Shown: positions 8,406 to 18,303, numbered from the stretch's first letter. The stretch: DNA of 64,000 nucleotides from Haloterrigena alkaliphila (GCF_017352155.2 NZ_CP071462.1:2356001-2420000), one strand, 5' to 3'. Numbers and translations are program-made. Notes: a model not told the origin generated them from the sequence alone.

Positions 8406-10178
8406 ATGTCAAGAGAAACCGACCTCTCGCGACGGACGTTTCTGAAAGCCACTGGCTCCGGTGCCGCGGTGGCGACGGTAGCGGGCTGTCTCACCGGTGA
8501 TCCGGACGAAGGTAGCGACAACGAACTGAACCTGATTAACTCGACGGTCACGACGCTCGATCCGATCCAGTCGACGGACACGGCGTCCGGCCAGATCGTC
8601 AAGCAAGTGTACGAAGCGCTCACGTACTATCCGAACGGCGAAAGCAGCGTGGAGAACCTGCTCGCCGAGGACGTCGAGATTTCGGACGACCTGCTGACGT
8701 ACACGTTCACGCTCGCGGACGCCGAGTTCCACAACGGTGACCCGCTCACGGCCGACGACTTCGTCTACTCGCTGCGTCGACTGGCCGAATCGCCGAACAG
8801 CGAGCGAGCGAACTTCGTCCTCGAAGATACCTTCCTCTCCGTCGAACACGAGGTAGAGGGCGAGGAACTCGTTCCGGACTCGCTCGGCGTCGAAGCGGTC
8901 GACGACCAGACGCTGGAGATCCGACTCGAGACGCCCCACCCGAACGCGCTCGAACTGCTCGCCTACGACTCGTTCTCGGCGGTCCCCGAGGGGCTCGTCG
9001 GCGATATCGAAGGGTACGACGGCGAGATCGAGCACGACGAGTTCTCGACCGAGACCATGATCGGTACCGGACCGTTCGAGTTCGACACGTGGGAGCCCGA
9101 CGCGGAGGCCCGCGTCACTCGGTTCGACGACTACCACGGCAGCACCGCCAACGTCGAGGCCGTCCACTGGCAGATCATCGAGGACGACGACGCCGGGTAC
9201 ACGTACGCGATGGAGCGCAACGCCGACATCTTCGGCCCCGGCGGCGGGATGCCGACGGCCCAGTACGACCCGAACAAGGTCGACGCCGAGACGGACGACC
9301 TCGGCCGTTCGGTCGGTAGCTACGGTCCGATCGAGAACGGCGATACGGTCGAGTACGTCGGCGTTCCCCAGCTCTCGACGTACTACGTCGCGTTCAACGC
9401 GCCGTCCGTACCGCGACCCGTCCGACGCGCGATCGCGTACGTGACTGACCACGAGGAACTCATCGCCGAGGTCTTCAAGGAGCGCGGCGAGGAGGCGTGG
9501 ACGTTCACGCCGCCGGGCGCGTTCCCCGGCGGACAGGAACAGTACGAGAGCTTCATCGAGGACTACCCGTACGGCGCCAACGAGACGGACCGTGACGCCG
9601 CCCGCCAGGTGCTCGAGGACGCCGGCTACACGTCGGACGATCCGTACGAACTGACGCTGACGACCTACGAGTCCGAGGTCTTCCAGGAGTTCGGCCGCCT
9701 CACCCGGGACAAACTCTCCGGGCTCGGCGTCGACCTCTCGCTCGAGCAGTCACCGTTCGCGACGCTCATCGAGCGCGGTGAGAACGGCGAGCTCGACTTC
9801 TACTCGCTCGGCTGGACGTGGAGCTGGCCGGCGGCCGACTACGGGATGTTCGGCTTCGAGCCGGAGAACACGGACACCTCGCGCATGCCCGAGGAGACGA
9901 ACGGCTACTACCTCGACTGGCACCGCGAGGACTCCGACGCCTCGGCGCAGGCCCAGGGGGCCTGGGAGCGCGTCGAAGCCAATCCGGACCCCGACGCGCA
10001 GGACGTCCGTGACGAAGCCTACCTCGAGATGGAGCGAGCGGTCTGGGACGACGCCGTCATGATTCCGCTGCTCCACGACCTCGAAGAACGGTTCATCTAC
10101 GACTACGTCGACGTCGAACCGTTCGGTGCGATGGGTGCCTACCAGCAGCGGTTCAACAACGTCTCGCTGGACGAGTAG
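8406..10178 (+). CDS. Peptide/nickel-type ABC transporter substrate-binding lipoprotein (SBP_bac_5), canonical order
   Basis: 590 residues. The N-terminus has a textbook Tat motif 'SRRTFLKATG' (RR at 9-10) and lipobox 'VAGC' (Cys28). The SBP_bac_5 fold runs in the usual order: 'STVTTLDPIQSTD..SGQIVKQVYE', 'FHNGDPLTADDFVYSLRRL', 'MIGTGPFEF', 'PVRRAIAYVTDHEELIAEVF', and finally 'WSWPAADYGMFGF' and 'EMERAVWDDAVMIPLLHD'. It captures the ligand, probably peptides, outside the cell and feeds the permeases encoded next. An earlier in-frame ATG at 8394 is disfavoured by the promoter position. Confidence 0.95.
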   Translation: MSRETDLSRRTFLKATGSGAAVATVAGCLTGDPDEGSDNELNLINSTVTTLDPIQSTDTASGQIVKQVYEALTYYPNGESSVENLLAEDVEISDDLLTYTFTLADAEFHNGDPLTADDFVYSLRRLAESPNSERANFVLEDTFLSVEHEVEGEELVPDSLGVEAVDDQTLEIRLETPHPNALELLAYDSFSAVPEGLVGDIEGYDGEIEHDEFSTETMIGTGPFEFDTWEPDAEARVTRFDDYHGSTANVEAVHWQIIEDDDAGYTYAMERNADIFGPGGGMPTAQYDPNKVDAETDDLGRSVGSYGPIENGDTVEYVGVPQLSTYYVAFNAPSVPRPVRRAIAYVTDHEELIAEVFKERGEEAWTFTPPGAFPGGQEQYESFIEDYPYGANETDRDAARQVLEDAGYTSDDPYELTLTTYESEVFQEFGRLTRDKLSGLGVDLSLEQSPFATLIERGENGELDFYSLGWTWSWPAADYGMFGFEPENTDTSRMPEETNGYYLDWHREDSDASAQAQGAWERVEANPDPDAQDVRDEAYLEMERAVWDDAVMIPLLHDLEERFIYDYVDVEPFGAMGAYQQRFNNVSLDE

Positions 10179-10312
10179 TGCCGCTCATCGAACGTCGTCG
10201 ATCGTGACGACTATTTAACCATTTCAGGCAATAATAGAGACGCTTATAGTACTCGAATGATCCAATATTTGCTAGTAAGAGATATGAAACGATTATGGGC
10301 GGGTGATGCGTC

Positions 10313-11371
10313 GTGAGCCGATCGCGATACTTCCTTCGGCGGCTACTGCTGTCGATTCCCGTCGTGCTGTTCGGACTCACGATCACGTTCGTCATCGTTC
10401 GAATGGGGCCGATCGATCCGGTCGCGGCGATCGTCGGCGAACAGGGGGGTGCCGTCAGTCGGGCGAATATCGAGGCGCGGCTCGGTGTCAACCAGCCGCT
10501 TTGGCAACAGTACACCGACTACATGACCGACATGCTCACGTTCAACCTCGGTCAGTCCTGGGTCATCCAGCCGGGGCGGAGCGTCTACAGCCTCATCGGG
10601 ACGTACGCGCCGCGGACGCTCTGGCTCGGCTTCTGGTCCGTGTCGATCGCGCTGTTCGTCGGTATTCCGCTCGGCTTCTACGCGGGACTGAACCCCAACA
10701 CCGGCGGCGACTACTTCGCCTCCTTCGGCGGGATCGTCTGGCGCGCGATGCCGAACTTCTGGCTGGCCGTGATCATGCTCGCGCTCCTGCGACGGTCGTA
10801 CTTCGGCTTCGACTGGCGGAGTTTCGGGATCGATATCGGGAGTCTCGTCGGGCAGCCGCCGCTGGACTTCTTCCTGATCACCGAGTGGACCACGATCGGG
10901 GTGCTGAGCGTTCCGGTCGGCTTCTACGTCTCGGGGACGACGTTTCTGCAGGCGATCAAACAGGTGCTTCCCGCCGCGGTCGTGCTGGGATCGGCGGCGA
11001 TGGGTAACGAGATGCGGATCGGTCGGACCGCGGTCCTCGAGACGATCAACTCCAACTACGTCGAGACCGCGAAGGCGAAGGGGCTATCCGACCGGGTGAT
11101 CGTCTGGAAACACGTCTTCCGTAACGCGTTGATTCCGCTGGTTCCGGTCATCACGAACGAGGCGTTCCTCCTGATCGGCGGCTCGGTGATCGTCGAGGTC
11201 ATCTTCGGCATCAACGGTCTGGGCTACCTGTTCTATCAGGCGTCCATCCAGGCCGATCTGCCGCTCGTGGGATCGCTGATGTTCGTCTTCATCGTCCTGA
11301 TCGTTTCGATCAACATCCTGCAGGACCTGCTGTACACGATTCTCGATCCACGCGTGGGGTACGACCGATGA
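10313..11371 (+). CDS. Oligopeptide/dipeptide ABC transporter permease, B-type (OppB/DppB)
   Basis: 352 residues from a GTG preceded by GGGTGAT at 10301-10307, a good match to the haloarchaeal Shine-Dalgarno sequence. The AT-rich 134-base gap after the binding-protein gene may hold a second promoter. Six membrane segments, the family's 'RLGVNQPLWQQYTDYM' element, the ATPase-contact loop 'YVETAKAKGLSDRVIVWKHVF' and the C-terminus 'LLYTILDPRVGYDR' identify it. The region around residues 155-200 is longer than in the B-type permease at 5302. It overlaps the next permease gene by four bases. Confidence 0.94.
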   Translation: MSRSRYFLRRLLLSIPVVLFGLTITFVIVRMGPIDPVAAIVGEQGGAVSRANIEARLGVNQPLWQQYTDYMTDMLTFNLGQSWVIQPGRSVYSLIGTYAPRTLWLGFWSVSIALFVGIPLGFYAGLNPNTGGDYFASFGGIVWRAMPNFWLAVIMLALLRRSYFGFDWRSFGIDIGSLVGQPPLDFFLITEWTTIGVLSVPVGFYVSGTTFLQAIKQVLPAAVVLGSAAMGNEMRIGRTAVLETINSNYVETAKAKGLSDRVIVWKHVFRNALIPLVPVITNEAFLLIGGSVIVEVIFGINGLGYLFYQASIQADLPLVGSLMFVFIVLIVSINILQDLLYTILDPRVGYDR

Positions 11372-13107
11372 GCATGAACGAGTTCGACGATACGACGCTC
11401 CGTGAACGGATCGCCGACAACCCGCGACCGGCGCTGCTCTGGTTGGGCGGCGTGGTCGCCCTGATCGCACTCGAGTTCGGCCGGTTCGCGGGCGGACTCC
11501 TCCGGCTCGGCGAAGTGAGTCGATTCACGATCGAGGGCCTGGCGGCGACGCCGCGCTGGGTCGCCGGCGCGGTCGGCGGGGGGCTCGCGTCGGCCGGCGA
11601 CGCGGTCTCGCTGGTCGGCAGCGCGCTCGCGTTCCTGCTGACGGCGTTTCTGCTGCTGCTGGTCGCCGCCGCGATCGTCAAGTCGCTGTTCGTCCCGTGG
11701 TCGCTCGCCGATCGGCTCGGCGTCGAGCGGGGAACGGGTATCGACGACCTCCTCGAGCGCGGTCTGATCGCCCTCGTACTCGGGCTGGCAGTCGCGCTCG
11801 TCGCGCTGACGCCGGTCGGCGGCATCCTTGAGGCTGCGTTCGGGCTATTCGCCCGCGGTCTGGAGGCGCTGAGTTCGATCCCGACGATAACAAGTCGGGA
11901 AGTGATTCCGAACCAGGGCCACCAGACGGTCGACGGCGGCTGGGAGGGGACGTTCCTCGGACTCTCGCCGGCGTGGGCCTGGGCGGTTCGCGTATTCGTC
12001 GTCTTCGTTTACGCGTTCGTCTGGCTCGGCTGGTTCTGGAAGGGATACGAGATCTTCCGCGAGCACTACCGGGAAGCCGACTGGACGCCCCGCGACGACA
12101 GCGTCAATCGGCTTCGAACCCACTACTGGGGACTGTTCGGGTTGTTCACCGTGTTCGCGTTCGTCGTGCTGGCGCTGTGGGCGCCGGCAGTCAGTCCGGT
12201 GACCGCCGAGGCGAACATCTACAGCCCGTACGAACACGAGATACAGTATCTCGGCGACGGCTCTGTCGAGACGACCACCCACGGCGAAGCGAACATGGAC
12301 TCTCGTTCCCAGGGCGGTGATACCAACGTCGGGATGATGAGCTACGACCAGTACGACCGGTTCCACCCGCTCGGCACGAATCAGGACGGGAAGGACCTGT
12401 TCACGATGCTGATGTACGGAGCGCAGGTCTCGCTGGTGATCGGCCTGCTCGCGACGGTGCTTCAGGCGGTCGCGGCGACCGTAATCGCGCTGATAACCGC
12501 CTACTACAAGGGGCTGACCGACCTGCTGACGATCATCGTCAGCGACTCTATCATGTCGCTGCCGCGGTTGCTGGTCGTCCTCCTGCTGTCCGTGCTGTTC
12601 ATGGAGGCGAATCATCCGATCGCGGGAATCTACGACGGAGGCTTACTCTTGGCACTGATATTCGCAGCGACGGGCTGGCCGTTCCTCTGGCGAGCGGTCC
12701 GCGGTCCGGCGCTACAGGTAGCGGAACAGGAGTGGATCGACGCGGCGAAGAGTTACGGCCAGACGCCGGCGGCGACGATGCGGAAACACATGTCGCCGTA
12801 CATCGCGGGCTACATGCTCATCTACGCGTCGCTGTCGCTCGGCGGCGTCATCATCGGGGTCGCCGCCCTCTCGTTCCTCGGGTTCGGCGTTCAGGCGCCG
12901 ACCCCCGAGTGGGGGCGGATCGTCTACGAGGGGCGTCCGTACGTCTCGACGTCCTCGTGGCACATCGCGACGTTCCCCGGACTGATGGTCGTGTTGCTGG
13001 TGACCGGGTTCAACGCCCTCGGTGACGGGATCCGCGACGCCATCGATCCGCAGAGCGAAGGCGGCGACGAGGGTGCGAGTGCCGCCGCAACCGGAGGTGG
13101 TGGCTGA
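11368..13107 (+). CDS. Oligopeptide/dipeptide ABC transporter permease, C-type (OppC/DppC), with long membrane N-terminal extension
   Basis: 579 residues, against about 300-340 for a usual DppC. The ordinary permease begins near residue 245 ('LRTHYWGLFGLFTVFAF'), with 'HPLGTNQDGKDLFTMLMYG' and coupling loop 'WIDAAKSYGQTPAATMRKHM'. Residues 1-245 form an extra module with hydrophobic stretches at about 22-38, 80-104, 133-160 and 202-225, so three or four added membrane helices. The start overlaps the upstream stop (ATGA), and codon use is continuous, so the extension is real coding sequence rather than a misread start. Its role is unknown. Confidence 0.92.
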   Translation: MSMNEFDDTTLRERIADNPRPALLWLGGVVALIALEFGRFAGGLLRLGEVSRFTIEGLAATPRWVAGAVGGGLASAGDAVSLVGSALAFLLTAFLLLLVAAAIVKSLFVPWSLADRLGVERGTGIDDLLERGLIALVLGLAVALVALTPVGGILEAAFGLFARGLEALSSIPTITSREVIPNQGHQTVDGGWEGTFLGLSPAWAWAVRVFVVFVYAFVWLGWFWKGYEIFREHYREADWTPRDDSVNRLRTHYWGLFGLFTVFAFVVLALWAPAVSPVTAEANIYSPYEHEIQYLGDGSVETTTHGEANMDSRSQGGDTNVGMMSYDQYDRFHPLGTNQDGKDLFTMLMYGAQVSLVIGLLATVLQAVAATVIALITAYYKGLTDLLTIIVSDSIMSLPRLLVVLLLSVLFMEANHPIAGIYDGGLLLALIFAATGWPFLWRAVRGPALQVAEQEWIDAAKSYGQTPAATMRKHMSPYIAGYMLIYASLSLGGVIIGVAALSFLGFGVQAPTPEWGRIVYEGRPYVSTSSWHIATFPGLMVVLLVTGFNALGDGIRDAIDPQSEGGDEGASAAATGGGG

Positions 13108-14456
13108 TGGCGGCGAACGACCGTTCCGGCCTCGACGCCCCCATCCTCACCGTTCGGAACCTGCAGACGGCGTTCTTCACGGACAAGGAAACGATCCGGG
13201 CCGTCGACGGAGTCAACTTCGAGATCACGTCCGGTGAGACGACCGGCATCGTCGGCGAGAGCGGCTCGGGGAAGAGCGTCACCGCTCGTTCGATCATGGG
13301 ACTGGTCGAATCCCCCGGCCACGTCCTCGAGGGTAGCAGCATCCGGTTCAACGACATAGAGACGGTCCGCGACTTCGCCGAGCGGTTCCCCGACCGGACC
13401 GTCGACCTGACGCGGATCGCTGACACCCACAACGCGTCGTCGCTGTTCGAGCGCGATGGCGTCAACGCGTCGCCGTCGGCGTTCGAATACGAGTCGGTCG
13501 CGGACGCGAGGTTCGAAGATGTTATCGGCGGGTACGGCGCAAAACTCGGCCTCGTCGACGACGACGACTGCATCTTCGTCACCGAGGGCAACCCCGACGA
13601 TCCGGAGTCGATCGTCGACGGCTTCGTCGAGATCACCCGCTGCTCCGGCGAGGTGCAGCGAGCGATGCGCGGCGGACGGATCGCGATGGTCTTTCAGGAT
13701 CCGCTCACGAGCCTCAACCCCGTCTACACGGTCGGCAATCAGATCGAAGAGGCACTCGAGCTCCATCAGGGGCTGAACGGCGCCGAGGCGACGCAGGAGG
13801 CGATCGAACTGCTCGAGGCGGTCGGGATCCCGGACGCGCGTCGGCGCGTGGGCGAGTACCCCCACCAGTTCTCTGGCGGCATGCGCCAGCGTGCCGTTAT
13901 CGCGATGGCGCTGGCCTGCGATCCGGAGGTGCTGATCTGCGACGAGCCGACGACCGCGCTCGACGTCACCATCCAGGCCCAGATCCTGGACCTGCTCGCC
14001 GAACTGCAGGAGGAGCGTGATCTGGGCGTCATGTTCATCACCCACGACATGGGCGTCATCGCCGAGATCTCCGATCGCGTCAACGTCATGTACGCCGGCG
14101 AAGTCGTCGAGACGGCCGACGTCGAGCGACTGTTCGCCGAGCCGAAACACCCCTACACGCAGGGGCTGTTGCGGTCGATCCCCGGTCGACAGGCCGGCGA
14201 GAAACTCGAGACGATCGAGGGGACCGTACCGACGCCGAACGAGCCGGCGACCGCCTGCCGGTTCGCACCGCGGTGTCCGAAGGCGTTCGGAGACTGCGAA
14301 CGGGTCCACCCCGACCAACTCCCCGTCGACGAGGGGGCGCCCGATCACACGGCCGCCTGCTTGCTGTACGACGAGCGCTACGAGAGTCAGTCGAGCGCGG
14401 ACCCAGCGGAACCGCGATCGGATCGAGACACGCGATCGACACGAGGTGACGACTGA
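13107..14456 (+). CDS. Oligopeptide/dipeptide ABC transporter ATP-binding protein, D-type, with an insertion of about 97 residues
   Basis: 449 residues. Walker A GESGSGKS is at 50-57, Q-loop '[17 protein letters not shown]' near 194-210, signature 'FSGGMRQRA', Walker B '[13 protein letters not shown]' and H-loop 'ITHDMGV'. The C-terminus has the standard Oligo_HPY cysteines. Between Walker A and the Q-loop, residues about 86-182 have no counterpart in ordinary OppD/DppD proteins. They form an acidic segment with '[18 protein letters not shown]' and '[15 protein letters not shown]'. It shares one base with each neighbouring gene. The insertion lies in the ATPase lobe that faces the permease, so it could tune coupling; that is inference. 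Confidence 0.93.
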   Translation: MAANDRSGLDAPILTVRNLQTAFFTDKETIRAVDGVNFEITSGETTGIVGESGSGKSVTARSIMGLVESPGHVLEGSSIRFNDIETVRDFAERFPDRTVDLTRIADTHNASSLFERDGVNASPSAFEYESVADARFEDVIGGYGAKLGLVDDDDCIFVTEGNPDDPESIVDGFVEITRCSGEVQRAMRGGRIAMVFQDPLTSLNPVYTVGNQIEEALELHQGLNGAEATQEAIELLEAVGIPDARRRVGEYPHQFSGGMRQRAVIAMALACDPEVLICDEPTTALDVTIQAQILDLLAELQEERDLGVMFITHDMGVIAEISDRVNVMYAGEVVETADVERLFAEPKHPYTQGLLRSIPGRQAGEKLETIEGTVPTPNEPATACRFAPRCPKAFGDCERVHPDQLPVDEGAPDHTAACLLYDERYESQSSADPAEPRSDRDTRSTRGDD

Positions 14457-15832
14457 TGAGCCAGGACGCCCTGCAGACGAACGCAGTCGAATCGACCCCC
14501 GACGAGGACGTGATGGTCTCGGTTCGAGACCTCCGGACCTACTACGAAGACGGCGGCATCTTCGGCGGCACGCCGGTCAAGGCCGTCGACGGCGTCAGCT
14601 TCGATATCAAACGCGGCGAGACGCTCGGACTGGTCGGCGAGTCGGGCTGCGGGAAGACCACGCTGGGACGAACGCTCCTGCAACTCGAGTCCGCGACCGG
14701 CGGCGAGATCCGATTCGACGACGTAGACATTACCGAACTGTCGGGCAGCGATCTCAAGGAGTGGCGTCGGAACGCCCAGATGGTGTTTCAGGACCCCGAC
14801 TCGAGTCTCAACGATCGAATGACGATCGGCGAGATCGTGCGCGAACCGCTGGACGTCCACGACTGGAAGACCCCGCGCGAGCGGCGTCAGCGGGTCAAGG
14901 AACTGCTCGATACCGTCGGCCTCCAGCGCGAACACTACTACCGGTATCCCCACCAGTTCTCCGGCGGTCAGCGCCAGCGAATCGGTATCGCGCGGACGCT
15001 CACGCTCGAGCCGGACTTCATCGTCCTCGACGAGCCGGTGTCCGCGCTGGACGTTTCGGTTCAGGCCGAGGTGATCAACCTCCTCGAGGAGCTTCAGGAC
15101 GAGTTCGACCTCACCTACCTCTTCATCGCCCACGACCTCTCCGTCGTGCGCCACATCTGCGATCGCGTCGCGGTAATGTATCTCGGAAACATCATGGAAA
15201 TCGGTCCGACGGAGGAGCTGTTCGCAGACCCCGCGAACCCGTACACGCAATCGCTGCTCTCGGCGATTCCGGAACCCGACCCGACGGCCGAGAAGGAGCG
15301 GATCACTCTGCAGGGGACGCCACCGAGTCCCCGGTATCCGCCCGCGGGCTGTCCGTTCTCGACGCGGTGTCCGGCCCGGATCCGGCCACCGGAGTACCAG
15401 GACCTCGACAAGGAGCTCTGGACGAAACTCGACACCCTTCGCGAGGTGCTCCGCGAGCGCGAGCGGGCCGAACGGTCGATCACCGACCGAATCCGGGAAC
15501 TGCTCGGGAAGGAATCGCAGATCGGGACAATCGACGAGGTCTACGACGAACTCTTCGGCGAGTACTCCGTCCCGTCTGACGTGCAGTCGATTCTGGAGGA
15601 GGCCGCTGAACACGCTCGACAGGACCGAGAGGGAGAGGCCCTTGAGGTCCTCCGAGCGGAGTTCGGTAGTATCTGTGAGGGGGTCGACAGGAACCGCGAC
15701 GAGGCGGACGACGCCGAACCCGTCCAGCCGGAGTACCACGTCGTCAGCAGCTCCGACCGTCGGAGCCTCTGTCACCGGCACGAGTCGGAGTATCGGGATC
15801 CCGGGCAGGTACTCGACGACCGCCACCGCTGA
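14456..15832 (+). CDS. Oligopeptide/dipeptide ABC transporter ATP-binding protein, F-type, with extended C-terminus
   Basis: 458 residues. Walker A 'GESGCGKT', Q-loop '[14 protein letters not shown]', signature '[10 protein letters not shown]', Walker B '[13 protein letters not shown]' and H-loop 'IAHDLSVV' are all present. The C-terminal cysteines C299 and C305 ('CPFSTRC') are followed only at C407 and C439 by the other two. The roughly 100-residue spacer is helical and charged. The spacing is almost the same as in the F-type ATPase at 1882, which suggests a shared haloarchaeal design. It is the last ATPase gene of the plus-strand operon. Confidence 0.93.
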   Translation: MSQDALQTNAVESTPDEDVMVSVRDLRTYYEDGGIFGGTPVKAVDGVSFDIKRGETLGLVGESGCGKTTLGRTLLQLESATGGEIRFDDVDITELSGSDLKEWRRNAQMVFQDPDSSLNDRMTIGEIVREPLDVHDWKTPRERRQRVKELLDTVGLQREHYYRYPHQFSGGQRQRIGIARTLTLEPDFIVLDEPVSALDVSVQAEVINLLEELQDEFDLTYLFIAHDLSVVRHICDRVAVMYLGNIMEIGPTEELFADPANPYTQSLLSAIPEPDPTAEKERITLQGTPPSPRYPPAGCPFSTRCPARIRPPEYQDLDKELWTKLDTLREVLRERERAERSITDRIRELLGKESQIGTIDEVYDELFGEYSVPSDVQSILEEAAEHARQDREGEALEVLRAEFGSICEGVDRNRDEADDAEPVQPEYHVVSSSDRRSLCHRHESEYRDPGQVLDDRHR

Positions 15833-15835
15833 TCA

Positions 15836-16279
15836 ATGTTCCCCAACCGCCCGTCGAACGACCAACTGAGAACGTGGGCGCTCGTCTGGCTCGACGCGCT
15901 CACGTACGCGGTCGCGCTCGCCTTTGTGGTGGCCGTGGGGGCCATCGTGCTGGGCGTCGCGACCGGCGGCGGACTCGTCCGCGCGAAGTACGCGCTGTTC
16001 TTCGCGGGGTTTCTCCTGATGGGCTACGCGTCGGTTCGACTCTGGCCACGTTCGCCCGCCGACTTGGAGCGGACCACCGCCAGGGGCGTTGCGGGGGGTT
16101 CGATTCCGGAAACGGCCGACGAAACGCGCTTCCAGCGGCTCGTCCGGGCGACCCCACCGATCCGCTGGGTCGACGGACCGGATCCCGAAAAGCGGATGAC
16201 GCCGCCGGGAAAACTCTTCCTTGGAAGCCTCCTCGTCCTGCTGGTCTCGTATCTCATGGAGAGCTTCTTCGGGATCTGA
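15836..16279 (+). CDS. Small three-helix membrane protein of unknown function, tail of the peptide transporter operon
   Basis: 147 residues, starting three bases after the F-type ATPase stop. Hydrophobic segments lie at about 20-42, 50-66 and 126-143. Between the second and third is a soluble stretch with 'RATPPIRWVDGPDPEKRMTPPGK'. I recognise no enzymatic motif. Tight spacing shows co-transcription with the importer, so an accessory role at the membrane is possible but not shown. Confidence 0.7.
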   Translation: MFPNRPSNDQLRTWALVWLDALTYAVALAFVVAVGAIVLGVATGGGLVRAKYALFFAGFLLMGYASVRLWPRSPADLERTTARGVAGGSIPETADETRFQRLVRATPPIRWVDGPDPEKRMTPPGKLFLGSLLVLLVSYLMESFFGI

Positions 16280-16393
16280 GACGGCGCAGCGGACGCACGC
16301 TCCCCGTCGCGTCCCGGCGAGTAGCGACCGGCGAGCTGCGATCCGTCGCTCGTCGTGAAAAGAGTTATCCCACTCGTGTACCCATGGATCCCT

Positions 16394-16903
16394 ATGTCAC
16401 GTATCGGAGACGACGGTACCGTCGAACCGGGCACCACCTCGGCGACGAAACAGGCCTGGGTTCAGACGAACGAAGACATGACGGCACTCGCCGAGCAGCG
16501 ACGCGACGAAGGGTGGGAGACGGTCGCGATCCCGGCGGCCCACACGGCACCGCTGAGCCGAGACGCCGGGAGGGACGATCGGTTCGGTATCGTTCACGTG
16601 ATCCCCGGCAACCACGCCGACGCGTTCGCCGACGCCTTCGAGAACCGCGAGTTCCCGCGGTACGAAGCCTACCGGAACGAGGTCGGGCAGGCGGTCTTCT
16701 TCGTTACCGAACTGTTAGACCCCGAGACGTCGACTGCGATCCTGCTGGCCGGCCAGTACGAATTCCAGAACGCGCCCGGCATGGTGAACGCAGCCGAAGC
16801 GGAGGGATGTCTCTACACCCACGTCGAGACGCTAGACGGGACGATTCTCGGTTCCTTCCGACACGACGAGTACAAGCCGCTGATTCCGGACCGGATCCGG
16901 TAG
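16394..16903 (+). CDS. Conserved-looking haloarchaeal protein of unknown function
   Basis: 169 residues from the ATG of 'MSRIGDDGTVEPG'; the open frame extends 13 codons further upstream but the shorter start gives a normal acidic N-terminus. The protein is soluble and mixed alpha/beta, with 'DEGWETVAIPAAHTAPL', 'FGIVHVIPGNHADAFADAF' and 'VFFVTELLDPETSTAILLAGQY'. I see no catalytic or metal-binding motif. It follows the transporter operon after about 115 bases and converges on hpt. I do not recognise the family. Confidence 0.65.
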   Translation: MSRIGDDGTVEPGTTSATKQAWVQTNEDMTALAEQRRDEGWETVAIPAAHTAPLSRDAGRDDRFGIVHVIPGNHADAFADAFENREFPRYEAYRNEVGQAVFFVTELLDPETSTAILLAGQYEFQNAPGMVNAAEAEGCLYTHVETLDGTILGSFRHDEYKPLIPDRIR

Positions 16904-16919
16904 CGTAGCGCCGCGACGC

Positions 16920-17489
16920 CTACGAGTCCCCGTCCTCGTCGACGATGACGACCTCGCCGTCGACCACGTCGACGTTGATCAGCGTCTTGACGTCGTAGCC
17001 GGCGTCGTCGACCTTGTTCTCGCCGCCGACCTTCTTGATGACCGCGACCGTGTCGACGACCTCGGCGCCGATCTCGTCGAGGGCCTCGAGGACCGCCGCG
17101 AGCGTGCCGCCCGTCGAGAGGACGTCGTCGAGCACGAGCACGCGCTCGCCCTCGCGGACGTCGTTGATGTACATCTCGTTCTCCGAGTAGCCGGTCTTCT
17201 GGGAGATGGCGACTTCGTCCTCGAGACCGTACTCGCGCTTCCGGATGACGGTCAGCGGGATGTCGGTCATCAGCGAGACGGCCGTCGAGATGTGGATGCC
17301 CATCGCGGCGGGCGTGACGATCCGATCGACCTCCTCGAGTTTCGCCTTCCGGATGATGCGGATGACGATCTCCCGGAGCAGCGTGGGGTCGAGTTTCGGG
17401 ACGCCGTCGCTGATCGGGTGGACGAAGTAGTGATAGCCGTTTTTCTCGATGATCGGGGCCTCGAGAAGCGACCGCTTCAACTGATCCAT
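16920..17489 (-). CDS. hpt: HGPRTase-like purine phosphoribosyltransferase
   Basis: 189 residues. The PRPP-binding loop '[17 protein letters not shown]' (about 117-133) is diagnostic of type I phosphoribosyltransferases. The N-terminus '[26 protein letters not shown]' is typical of the archaeal HGPRTase-like branch. The enzyme joins a free purine base to PRPP to make the nucleotide. Haloarchaeal members are reported or predicted to favour adenine, hypoxanthine or guanine, and sequence alone does not decide which. A TATA-like box 27 nt before the ATG indicates a leaderless mRNA. Confidence 0.93.
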   Translation of the reverse strand: MDQLKRSLLEAPIIEKNGYHYFVHPISDGVPKLDPTLLREIVIRIIRKAKLEEVDRIVTPAAMGIHISTAVSLMTDIPLTVIRKREYGLEDEVAISQKTGYSENEMYINDVREGERVLVLDDVLSTGGTLAAVLEALDEIGAEVVDTVAVIKKVGGENKVDDAGYDVKTLINVDVVDGEVVIVDEDGDS

Positions 17490-17510
17490 GTCGTGGGTCT
17501 GGTCGACGCG

Positions 17511-17518
17511 GAGTAAAA
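17511..17518 (-). promoter_or_regulatory. TATA-like box of hpt (leaderless promoter)
   Basis: Read on the minus strand the element is TTTTACTC, centred about 26 nt upstream of the hpt ATG (17489). Transcription would start at or next to the start codon, so no ribosome-binding site is expected or seen. Confidence 0.5.
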
Positions 17519-17566
17519 GTTGACGATCACGGGCGACCGGCGTGGGGCTCGCTCACACGGGCCGGG

Positions 17567-18193
17567 TCACTTGTCGGCGTAGCTGAGTTCGGGCGGCTGA
17601 TCGCCGTGTCCGAGTCGCATGTTTCGCTCGTGGTAGATGTGCAACGCCGCCGTCAGGGTGAACGTCACGGCGATGACGGCGGTCCACGTCAGGTCCGACA
17701 GCACCGTCAGGGGATAGATATCGAGCCACAGCGCGGCGACCAGCGCCGAACTGATCGCGCCCAGCGAGAGGTATAGCTCCCGCCAGGCGAACTCGTGGCC
17801 GGGGACGATCTCGAGGTAAACGCTGATGTCGCGCGCGCGGTCGGTTCCCCTGATGACCCCCGCGTCGGAGTCGAACTCGAGGATTCCGGCGGTGTCCATC
17901 TTCGGGAGGTGGGTCTGCTGGAGCGTCGTGTAGACGCGCTTTCGCTGTTCGGGCGTGACCTCCTCGAGGGTCGTCTCGTACTCCCAGGCGGCGACCTGCT
18001 GAGCGAGGTCGCCGAGTTCGACCGGCCGGCTATCCTGTTTCAGATACTGGAGCACGTACCGCCGGCGTTGGTTGCGCAACACCTCGAAGATCTCGCCCTT
18101 CGAGAGCGCGGTGTCAACTTCGCCGTCGCCATCGTCGCTGCCGTCGCTACTGTCGCCACCGTCTGACCGCTGTCGCTGTTGTTGCTGAGCCAC
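17567..18193 (-). CDS. Winged-helix-like membrane-anchored regulator (haloarchaeal DUF7344-type)
   Basis: 208 residues from a GTG preceded by GAGGTGATT, a strong Shine-Dalgarno site; the longer open frame upstream is therefore rejected. After a low-complexity Gln/Ser/Asp N-terminus comes an HTH-like domain (about 30-110) with 'FEVLRNQRRRYVLQYLKQ' and 'LQQTHLPKMDTAGILEFD'. This pattern is common in small haloarchaeal transcription regulators. Two membrane helices follow at about 140-190. A DNA-binding domain tied to the membrane suggests signal-dependent regulation of nearby genes, but the target and signal are unknown. Confidence 0.8.
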   Translation of the reverse strand: MAQQQQRQRSDGGDSSDGSDDGDGEVDTALSKGEIFEVLRNQRRRYVLQYLKQDSRPVELGDLAQQVAAWEYETTLEEVTPEQRKRVYTTLQQTHLPKMDTAGILEFDSDAGVIRGTDRARDISVYLEIVPGHEFAWRELYLSLGAISSALVAALWLDIYPLTVLSDLTWTAVIAVTFTLTAALHIYHERNMRLGHGDQPPELSYADK

Positions 18194-18303
18194 CTGAATC
18201 ACCTCGAATCGCTCGCCGAAAACGAGTGAGAGCTGTCGGTGGCCGTGGGGAGGACCGAAACCAGAATCGAAACTGAAACTGAAACTGTTCGCATACCTAT
18301 TAA

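Noticed and set aside
8210-8623. A 137-codon minus-strand open frame between the two transporter operons
   Set aside because: It covers the promoter and first codons of the plus-strand binding protein, and its AT-rich codons do not resemble the neighbours. It is better explained as promoter DNA.
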